Shown piece after piece: positions 1-4,650 of a stretch of DNA of 6,111 nt (position 1 is its first letter; the number at the start of each line of letters is the position of its first letter). The translations under genes were made by a program, and so were the position numbers. A model generated the notes under the pieces. It saw nothing but the letters and a program-made list of their open reading frames with translations, was not told where the DNA came from and searched no databases. Source of the stretch: an uncultured Fibrobacterota bacterium (GTDB lineage Bacteria; Fibrobacterota; Chitinivibrionia; Chitinivibrionales; CAIOZP01); NCBI GenBank assembly GCA_903862805.1, contig CAIOZP010000666.1, positions 1-6,111 of the forward strand, written 5' to 3'.

Positions 1-237
1 GACGCTTACGGCATTGATTCGAGTTCGATGCTCAGGAATATTCCACCGGCCTCGGTGGGTATTGAGTATCGTATTCGTAGAGTGGTTTCGGTTCGTTTCG
101 GAATAGACGAGTACAAAAGATTCTCGTTTGGAGCCGGGCTTTCGCTTTTCAAGAACCGCTTTGATGTTGACATGGCCTACGCGATTCCGAGAGCCCTTCC
201 CGCAACTTATGTGCTCGCCGCCGGATGGCGCTGGTAA
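1..237 (+). CDS. Outer-membrane beta-barrel protein, C-terminal fragment (PorV/UPF0164-like)
   Basis: The reading frame is open from the left edge of the window to a TAA stop, giving the last 78 residues of a larger protein. The sequence alternates polar and hydrophobic residues in beta-strand-like blocks separated by short turns, for example the strand around FSFGAGLSLF, then RFDVDMAYAI, then a last strand ending GWRW. A final aromatic residue is the usual C-terminal signature of proteins inserted by the BAM complex. The order of a GaGl strand, a D-x-A-Y strand and a closing strand recalls PorV/PorQ and UPF0164-type barrels of the outer membrane; that family assignment is from memory and tentative. 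The start lies outside the window, and an internal ATG at 28 should not be taken as the start. Its end faces panD tail to tail with a 15-base gap. Confidence 0.75.
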   Translation, partial: DAYGIDSSSMLRNIPPASVGIEYRIRRVVSVRFGIDEYKRFSFGAGLSLFKNRFDVDMAYAIPRALPATYVLAAGWRW

Positions 238-252
238 GCTACTCGCGCTTGA

Positions 253-606
253 TCAGACCGGCCCTGTCAGATATTGAACAAACCTGTTAGTTCCATCAAC
301 CAAGATTGCCTTTGTTTCTATCGGTGCATTGGTCAATTCGTAGCCCATTATAATTATCTCTTCGCCAGCCTTGATTAGATGCGCCGCCGCGCCATTCATG
401 CAAATAACTCCGCTGCCTGCTGGCCCTGCAATTACATAGGTTTCGAGGCGGGCTCCGGTTGTATTGCTGACAACGGCAACCTTCTCGCCAAGCCAAAGCC
501 CCGACTTCTCGATCAGCTCGGAATCTATCGTGATACTTCCGATATATTCCACATTTGCTTCGGTAACTGTGGCCTTGTGGATCTTTGAGCGCAGCAGCCA
601 GCGCAT
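253..606 (-). CDS. panD: Aspartate 1-decarboxylase, pyruvoyl-dependent
   Basis: The enzyme converts L-aspartate to beta-alanine and CO2 in the cytoplasm, feeding pantothenate and CoA synthesis. The 117-residue length is normal for the family. The proenzyme cleavage site is Gly23-Ser24 within YIGSITID; autocleavage there turns the serine into the pyruvoyl cofactor. Other expected residues are present: Lys8 near the N-terminus, Arg53, Tyr57 in ETYVIAG, and the NGAAAH motif at 71-76. The ATG at 606 is preceded by AAAGGA at 613-618 with a 6-base spacing, which fixes the start. The gene is monocistronic in this view: panB and panC are not adjacent. The stretch upstream of its start (607-1090) has no convincing promoter that I can recognise. 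The stop is TGA. Confidence 0.97.
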   Translation of the reverse strand: MRWLLRSKIHKATVTEANVEYIGSITIDSELIEKSGLWLGEKVAVVSNTTGARLETYVIAGPAGSGVICMNGAAAHLIKAGEEIIIMGYELTNAPIETKAILVDGTNRFVQYLTGPV

Positions 607-660
607 TGAAATTCCTTTGTTTAATCGCGGGGAAAATACATCTGGGATGACAACAATGGA

Positions 661-780
661 ATGGCAGAGATAGATCAGGAAATGATCAAGATACTTGAAT
701 CAAAGACAATTATTCCGACCTCGATAGCAAATTTTGCGATACTCAACGGACTTTGTATCATTGGATATACTGACAGATGA
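661..780 (+). CDS. Possible 39-residue small ORF (weak)
   Basis: A short open frame starts with ATG and ends with TGA, divergent from panD with 54 bases between the starts. The translation begins MAEIDQEMIKILESK, which reads like an ordinary amphipathic helix, followed by a more hydrophobic tail containing NFAILNGLCIIGY. There is no well-placed Shine-Dalgarno site: the nearest GGGA is about 14 bases upstream of the start. I recognise no family. It could be a genuine small protein, a remnant of a decayed gene, or chance. It is listed only because it is the most protein-like frame in this otherwise empty stretch. Confidence 0.18.
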   Translation: MAEIDQEMIKILESKTIIPTSIANFAILNGLCIIGYTDR

Positions 781-805
781 AATTTTGTTATGATCAGCTA
801 AGATC

Positions 806-831
806 AAACCAAGAAGCCCCCCAGTGGGGGC
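806..831 (-). terminator. Possible Rho-independent terminator, minus strand
   Basis: Read on the minus strand, a very GC-rich 6-base-pair stem with a 4-base loop (GCCCCC-ACTG-GGGGGC, 831-816) is followed by TTCTTGGTTTG, a moderately T-rich tail. It could end transcripts that run leftwards from the Cap15-like gene, whose stop lies about 260 bases upstream, before they reach panD. The T-tract is broken and the distance is long, so this is a tentative call. Confidence 0.3.
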
Positions 832-940
832 GGCCGAAGGCGGGGGGTTGGGCACATCTTCCTTGGCGGGTTTAACAGGGTACTTAAGAAGTAGCTTCGA
901 GAGGATTTGAGAGCGAAAACGAGTGAGCGAAGGAAGATCA
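811..940. repeat. Structured GC-rich intergenic element, candidate dispersed repeat
   Basis: The segment contains several nested inverted repeats. GCCCCC (816-821) pairs with GGGGGC (826-831) around a CAGT loop; GCC-GAA-GGC follows at 833-841; a further run of six G at 842-847 could pair instead with the C run at 817-822. TACTT-AAG-AAGTA forms a small palindrome at 881-893. ATCTTCCTT (856-864) and AAGGAAGAT (930-938) are perfect 9-base complements that could close the right-hand part. Its composition differs clearly from the flanking sequence. Such compact, self-complementary intergenic pieces are often multicopy repeats or small RNAs; which one this is cannot be decided from a single copy. 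Confidence 0.4.
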
Positions 941-1038
941 TGCAGTCGATATTTGTAAAATATCGGCAAATGACCTGACACACGATCACGATGTTTGCAG
1001 CCGCAAAGATTCCAGAGAGACTTTTTTAGAGGCCTGTT

Positions 1039-1077
1039 AAGGGTTGGCTAAGCCCTTCCTTCTTCTCTTTCTTCACT
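1039..1077 (+). terminator. Hairpin with pyrimidine-rich tail, weak terminator candidate
   Basis: AAGGGTT (1039-1045) pairs with AGCCCTT (1051-1057), with one G-T pair and a 5-base loop. On the plus strand it is followed by CCTTCTTCTCTTTCTTC, pyrimidine-rich but not a clean T run. On the minus strand, just after the stop of the Cap15-like gene, the same hairpin is followed by A-rich sequence, so it would not be a classical terminator for that gene. Confidence 0.22.
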
Positions 1078-1090
1078 CTTACACTATAAG

Positions 1091-1681
1091 TCAATCCATG
1101 CCATGAGGAATCTCTGTCCCTTTCCGCTCGACCTTTATAACACCGCGTCTCCCGGAATGAGTGAAATAGTAGCCTTCAAGAACCCGTTTACCGCGCTGGA
1201 ATAGAATGGCTGTTCCCTCGACAATGTCGATGGCTCCGGTGCTGCGGTTGCGGTTCTTGCCGCGATATACGTAGGTTAGGCAGGCGCCGGAATCGAGACC
1301 TTCAATTGATGCGGAAATCACCTGCGTGTCAACCGCGCCGTCCGATTTAAGTTGAATTACTATGTCAAGCAGAGATTGACGGATGCGATAGGTTATGGGG
1401 TAAGATTCATTGTCTCCTTCAAGACCTTCACGCACCAAAACGCCTTCCCACAAGCCGGAAAGATTTTCTGTGCCATAGAAATCAGGCTTGAGTTTCCACA
1501 GATATTTTTCGAGAAGGATTGAAAGGCCGAAGAAAAGCGTCGTGGCAAGCGAAATAGCGGGGAAAAACCGCCATTTCGCGGGCAGAATGTGCATAAGTCC
1601 TGGCGTTATCGAAATAGCCACAACAACCAGCGTGAAGTAGCTGAATTTGAGGCTGCCTATTTTTTTAATATTGAAAACCAT
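1091..1681 (-). CDS. Two-TM, beta-rich membrane protein; Cap15 (S-2TMbeta)-like
   Basis: The 196-residue protein has two N-terminal hydrophobic helices, roughly residues 13-33 and 39-61, separated by a short PAKWR turn. A soluble part of about 125 residues follows, with many alternating beta-strand patterns. The soluble part opens with LSGLWEG (74-80), continues with YRIRQSLLDIVIQL (98-111), and ends with LEGYYFTHSGRRGVIKVER (168-186). This order resembles the Cap15 effectors of CBASS antiphage systems (SMODS-associated 2TM, beta-strand-rich domain), in which a membrane-tethered beta-barrel binds a cyclic dinucleotide and damages the inner membrane. The match is from memory of the family pattern. 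No cyclase (CD-NTase) is encoded in the window. ATG at 1681 follows AAAGG (1687-1691) at a 5-base spacing. The 88-base gap from the deaminase contains a TATATT at 1705-1710 that could be a -10 box, but no good -35 was seen. An unrelated 2TM protein remains possible. Confidence 0.55.
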   Translation of the reverse strand: MVFNIKKIGSLKFSYFTLVVVAISITPGLMHILPAKWRFFPAISLATTLFFGLSILLEKYLWKLKPDFYGTENLSGLWEGVLVREGLEGDNESYPITYRIRQSLLDIVIQLKSDGAVDTQVISASIEGLDSGACLTYVYRGKNRNRSTGAIDIVEGTAILFQRGKRVLEGYYFTHSGRRGVIKVERKGTEIPHGMD

Positions 1682-1725
1682 TTTTACCTTTCAAGAAGCA
1701 CTGGAATATACGTCTGTGTAGTGAT

Positions 1726-1746
1726 CCGGCAGAAAGAAACCTGCGG
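1726..1746. other. Imperfect hairpin between the deaminase and Cap15-like genes
   Basis: CCG(G)CAG at 1726-1732 pairs with CTGCGG at 1741-1746 across an 8-base loop, with one bulged G. It sits just after the deaminase stop on the transcribed strand but has no T-tract, so it is at most a weak transcript-end or processing structure. Confidence 0.2.
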
Positions 1747-1769
1747 GAATGCCACGGCAATCATATCCG

Positions 1770-2351
1770 TTATATTGACAATGAGGAATTATAAACAGTC
1801 CCGCCCAAATCACGATATTTCTCCAGAACCGACACGGCTTCTTTTCTTAACATACCTTCGTCAATTTCGATTCCTCGACGGATCATTTGATCTTTCCAGT
1901 CGTGCGGAATCGGGCCTTCGTCGAAGCCCACAATGCTTTGAACATCGTCGCGGGTTGCGGCGTAACTGAGGCGACGGACTCCAGACCAGATTGTGGCGCC
2001 AAGACACATAGAACATGGCTGAGCACTTGATGCAAGTTCGAATATTGCACCACCAGCGAACAGATCGTTGGTCTCAAGAGTCTTCTGTGCAAGAATGACT
2101 GCCATGATTTCCGCATGTGCAGGGGCACAATGTTCCGGCACAACGCGATTTACGCCCACGGAAACAAGCTCGTTTGTATCGAGGCGGAAGATTGCCGCAC
2201 CAAATGGTCCGCCGGTTCCTTCTTCGACATTCCTTGCTGAAAGATCGATAGCAAGCAGCATGCGTTCGACGGCAGTCAGCGCGTTGAGCTTCCGGTTATG
2301 CAAGAATTTTTCAATCCATTTTGGAAGAGAAATAGTGGTAGAATAAATCAT
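1770..2351 (-). CDS. Nucleoside/guanine deaminase, CMP/dCMP-type zinc family
   Basis: A 193-residue cytoplasmic zinc deaminase. The catalytic signature is complete: HAE at 79-81 (zinc ligand His and proton-shuttling Glu) and PCSMC at 112-116 (two zinc-ligand cysteines). GGPFGAAIF (47-55) and N68 match the substrate-pocket side, and GFDEGP (142-147) plus the closing GGTVYN are typical of the GuaD-like branch annotated as nucleoside deaminases, rather than TadA. The residue before the PC motif is Gln (SSAQPCSMC), as I recall for that branch, rather than the EPC of TadA and B. subtilis GuaD. The likely reaction is hydrolytic deamination of guanine or a related purine or nucleoside; the exact substrate cannot be read. 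About 25 extra residues precede the usual domain start. ATG at 2351 follows AGAGGA (2355-2360) at a short 3-base spacing. It lies 48 bases after the small membrane-protein gene. Confidence 0.88.
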   Translation of the reverse strand: MIYSTTISLPKWIEKFLHNRKLNALTAVERMLLAIDLSARNVEEGTGGPFGAAIFRLDTNELVSVGVNRVVPEHCAPAHAEIMAVILAQKTLETNDLFAGGAIFELASSAQPCSMCLGATIWSGVRRLSYAATRDDVQSIVGFDEGPIPHDWKDQMIRRGIEIDEGMLRKEAVSVLEKYRDLGGTVYNSSLSI

Positions 2352-2370
2352 TAGTCCTCTAATTTACATA

Positions 2371-2389
2371 CGATGGAACAAGACCATCG
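2371..2389 (-). promoter_or_regulatory. Perfect 6-bp hairpin in the deaminase leader
   Basis: CGATGG (2371-2376) and CCATCG (2384-2389) are perfect inverted repeats around a 7-base loop. They lie in the 48-base spacer between the stop of the small membrane-protein gene and the Shine-Dalgarno site of the deaminase. No T-run follows on the minus strand, so a terminator is unlikely. It could be a leader structure, an operator half-site pair, or chance. Confidence 0.25.
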
Positions 2390-2399
2390 GTAATGTGGG

Positions 2400-2666
2400 T
2401 CAGCGTTTCCATCGCTTCAGAAACGTAAGTCCCATCCATAAAAAACTCGCCCAGAATAGAACGTCCATGAGCGCGAAAAAACCTATCATCATTCTGAATT
2501 CCTGCGGATTTTTTGAGAGGGTAATTTGCTCAGAAGAACCAGCGCCAGTCCAGATAATTCCGCTGCGGTAGTCGTGGATAGTCATCATCAGAAATAAAAG
2601 TGCAAGCGCGAGGAACACAAGCGGAACGTGGTAGCCTTTATCGAGGATCTGTCTGATTGACTTCAT
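2400..2666 (-). CDS. Small two-helix membrane protein of unknown function
   Basis: An 88-residue protein I do not recognise. It has a short basic N-terminus (KSIRQ), a first membrane helix at about residues 14-30, a polar loop of about 26 residues (about 31-56), and a second helix at about 59-83 rich in Phe, Trp and Met. It ends in a basic tail, KRWKR. The basic ends suggest both termini are cytoplasmic. The start is well supported: ATG at 2666 has AAGGG at 2674-2678 with a 7-base spacing, and the ATG overlaps the TGA that ends the full-length rimO frame as ATGA. That arrangement is typical of translational coupling, so its synthesis is probably tied to ribosomes finishing rimO. The premature stop in rimO 99 bases upstream may therefore reduce its expression. 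The function is unknown. Confidence 0.75.
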   Translation of the reverse strand: MKSIRQILDKGYHVPLVFLALALLFLMMTIHDYRSGIIWTGAGSSEQITLSKNPQEFRMMIGFFALMDVLFWASFLWMGLTFLKRWKR

Positions 2667-2764
2667 GAAATTGCCCTTGCGAAGAGATCGTAATCGCCAG
2701 CATCAACAATCTCAACTTCGGCAATGCTGCCTATATCGAATTCGCCATCTATGATAAATACTCA
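2663..2764 (-). pseudogene. rimO: Rest of the rimO frame beyond the in-frame TGA (second half of TRAM)
   Basis: Immediately after the TGA at 2762-2764 the same frame continues for 32 sense codons to a second TGA at 2663-2665. The residues, beginning VFIIDGEF and ending DYDLFARAIS, match the end of the RimO TRAM domain (the D-Y-D-L-x-A pattern) without gap or further stop. With the TGA counted as one residue the protein would be 426 residues, normal for RimO. The second stop overlaps the start codon of the next gene as ATGA. The frame has therefore been under coding selection until recently, or is still translated. Confidence 0.85.
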
Positions 2765-3943
2765 TCCGTCAACTTCTGGAGCGTCGTAGCGGCTGCGTGC
2801 TTCGTAGCTGTAGTCGGGGTCGTCGGAGACACGATCGATGATAACCGGTATATGCAACCCAACGCGGCTTTCTGCGACGGAGCAGCTGATGCTGCTTTGC
2901 AGTTCCATGATTTCGCTGCACCGGCGTGTAACGGTGGCATTGCGGGGACGACCATGGATTTTGGCCGCCGGTGTTCCGTCTTCCGGTGAAAAAGGAAACA
3001 CTCCGAGACGGTCGAATCGGGACTCTTCGATAAAGCCGAGAAGTTCTTTGTGGTCGACTTCGGTCTCGCCGGGAAATCCGGAAATGAAACTCGTGCGAAT
3101 TGCGGCATCCGGAACTTTGTCGCGGATTTTCTTAACGACATTGCGAGTGCCTTTGCTGTCGGGCTTGCGCTTCATAGCCTTGAGAATATTGCTTGAAATG
3201 TGCTGGAGCGGAATATCGAAGTAAGGGCAGATACGCGGATTTTTTGCAACCACATCAAGCAATTCGTCATCAACAAAAGACGGGTGCAGGTACATCATCC
3301 GTATCCATGAAAACTTTGTTTTGGCAATAAGCTCGTTGAGCAGATTCGCCAAAGTTGTTCCGATATCACGGCCGTAGTAGCTGGTGTCCTGCGATACAAT
3401 TATCAGTTCGCGGACTCCCTCTTTGTAAAGCCAGCGGGCCTCTTCTATGATTTCCGAAACAGGACGGCTGTGAAAGTTTCCGCGAATCGACGGAATGATG
3501 CAGTAGGTGCAACGATGCGAACAGCCTTCGGAAATCTTCAGATGCTGAACGTGTCGCGGCTCTGACAGAACGCGCTGAAATGACGATGCCTTTTTCGACG
3601 AACCGAGGAACTGTCCGAGTTCTTCCCGCCATGAATCCACACCGACCCAAAGATCAACCTCGGGCAGTTTTGTCGAGGCCTCACTTCGATGACGTTGCGA
3701 GAAGCAGCCTGAGACAACAAGCGTTTCGCAATTTCCGGCTTTGTGCGCCGCCATCTCGACAATTGTCTGGATCGCCTCTTCTGTGGCTTCTTTTATGAAG
3801 GTGCATGTGTTCACTACGATGATTTGAGCCTCGGCTGGATCGCCTGTCATTTCGCAGCCGTTTGCCACCATGAATGCAGCCATGCTCTCGCCGTCAACAA
3901 GGTTCTTTGTGCAGCCGAGATTTACAAATGAAAGTTTTTTCAT
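2762..3943 (-). CDS. rimO: Ribosomal protein S12 methylthiotransferase, ended early by an in-frame TGA
   Basis: A radical-SAM methylthiotransferase that adds a methylthio group to the conserved aspartate of ribosomal protein S12. The N-terminal UPF0004 domain carries Cys11 (NLGCTKN), Cys47 (NTCTF) and Cys80 (SGC), which hold one iron-sulfur cluster. The radical-SAM cluster is CSHRCTYC with Cys141, Cys145 and Cys148, followed by IPSIRGN, which matches RimO rather than MiaB. The TRAM domain starts at about residue 361. At codon 394, inside APEVDG-stop-VFI, a TGA ends the frame, giving 393 residues where the family has roughly 430-440. I chose the ATG at 3943 (MKKLSFVNLGC) because it gives the normal family N-terminus and has GGGA just upstream; in-frame ATGs at 3952 and 3964 lack a Shine-Dalgarno site. 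The gene follows the BioH-like gene by 62 bases. Confidence 0.93.
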   Translation of the reverse strand: MKKLSFVNLGCTKNLVDGESMAAFMVANGCEMTGDPAEAQIIVVNTCTFIKEATEEAIQTIVEMAAHKAGNCETLVVSGCFSQRHRSEASTKLPEVDLWVGVDSWREELGQFLGSSKKASSFQRVLSEPRHVQHLKISEGCSHRCTYCIIPSIRGNFHSRPVSEIIEEARWLYKEGVRELIIVSQDTSYYGRDIGTTLANLLNELIAKTKFSWIRMMYLHPSFVDDELLDVVAKNPRICPYFDIPLQHISSNILKAMKRKPDSKGTRNVVKKIRDKVPDAAIRTSFISGFPGETEVDHKELLGFIEESRFDRLGVFPFSPEDGTPAAKIHGRPRNATVTRRCSEIMELQSSISCSVAESRVGLHIPVIIDRVSDDPDYSYEARSRYDAPEVDG

Positions 3944-4005
3944 GAGTCCCATTCTGTCAATCATATTTCATCGCGTTAAAATACGATTCTCCGAAGATTG
4001 AAACC

Positions 4006-4650
4006 TCAGATCAAAATTTCTGTCGATAAAAAGAAAGCGTGGCCGCCGTCGTGTTCATGTAAAGTCGCCCTGAAATTTTGGGCGAATATTCTCGATGCTT
4101 CTGGCGGAATGATTTTATCAGACTTGCCAAGGTGAATATCTATTGCTGTTTTGTCAAGCGAATGAACAGTAAGTTCAATCGATTCAAGAAACCGCAAGCC
4201 ATCACAAAGCAATTCGTTCGGATGATCTGCGATCCAGTCATGAGTAACACCGGAATTGTCTGCAAAGTTTTTCAGGACGGTTTGCTCGGAAGAATAAATG
4301 GCTTCCCGCATTTGCTCGACAATGTGTTTGCGGGTTCCGTGTCGCCATGTGTCAGTTCGGCAGAACGAAAGTGTGGGAGAAAACAGGATCATTTTTTGTG
4401 GACTGACAATTGGCGCGATCAAGGTCGCGATCATTGCACCGAGTGACCATCCGGCGAGTGTGTTGCATTCTGTCAATTCGGTTTTATGTGAATCGAAAAA
4501 TTTCTGCGGATCAGATAAACTTCCCTGATATTCAAAAGCCGTTCTCGTTCCGTCAAGATAGACGGCGTCGTTGCCAAAAGTTTTTTTCAGGATAAGCGGA
4601 TTGATCCCCCAGCCGCCAATGACAACTGTTTTCAATTGGAGTCTTTCCAT
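4006..4650 (-). CDS. Alpha/beta hydrolase, probable pimeloyl-ACP methyl ester esterase (BioH/BioG-like)
   Basis: A 214-residue cytoplasmic hydrolase with a complete catalytic triad: nucleophile Ser69 in GWSLGAM, Asp178 in GKSDKIIP, and His204 in GGHAFF. An oxyanion-side GGWG lies at 12-15, where BioH has HGWG. Length and motifs fit BioH/BioG-type esterases, which cut the methyl ester of pimeloyl-ACP to free the biotin precursor. The direct overlap with bioF supports that role; the choice between BioH, BioG or another analogue is left open. The start is uncertain. ATG at 4650 overlaps bioF by 19 bases and has no clear Shine-Dalgarno site. A TTG at 4635, overlapping the bioF TGA by 4 bases (TTGA), has GGAAAG 7 bases upstream and would give a protein beginning MKTVVIGGWG; I think the TTG is at least as likely. 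The stop is TGA. Confidence 0.78.
   Translation of the reverse strand: MERLQLKTVVIGGWGINPLILKKTFGNDAVYLDGTRTAFEYQGSLSDPQKFFDSHKTELTECNTLAGWSLGAMIATLIAPIVSPQKMILFSPTLSFCRTDTWRHGTRKHIVEQMREAIYSSEQTVLKNFADNSGVTHDWIADHPNELLCDGLRFLESIELTVHSLDKTAIDIHLGKSDKIIPPEASRIFAQNFRATLHEHDGGHAFFLSTEILI

Larger units (their letters stand above)
607..1090. other. 484-base intergenic stretch, no convincing gene
   Basis: This stretch separates the start of panD from the end of the Cap15-like gene. Its reading frames are short or of skewed composition; the longest, on the minus strand between about 700 and 989, are proline-rich only because they cross a C/G-rich hairpin. What it does hold is a structured, GC-rich segment around 811-940, a second hairpin at 1039-1057, and one weak small ORF (661-780), each listed separately. 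I see no tRNA, no CRISPR repeats and no recognisable riboswitch. Confidence 0.6.

Noticed and set aside
238..252. Shared terminator between the outer-membrane gene and panD
   Set aside because: The gap is only 15 bases and holds no hairpin or T-tract.
700..989. Two overlapping minus-strand reading frames of 61-93 codons, proline-rich, in the intergenic stretch
   Set aside because: The proline-rich part is just the translated C/G-rich hairpin; there is no ribosome site, and two frames over the same sequence look equally odd.
2762..2764. TGA reassigned genome-wide as Trp or Gly
   Set aside because: panD, the Cap15-like gene, the small membrane protein, bioF, the esterase and the STAS-like gene all end naturally at TGA, so the codon is a normal stop here.
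3944..3964. Longer rimO start at 3964 or 3952
   Set aside because: Neither ATG has a Shine-Dalgarno site, and the extra residues precede the usual family start, whereas the ATG at 3943 gives the normal N-terminus.
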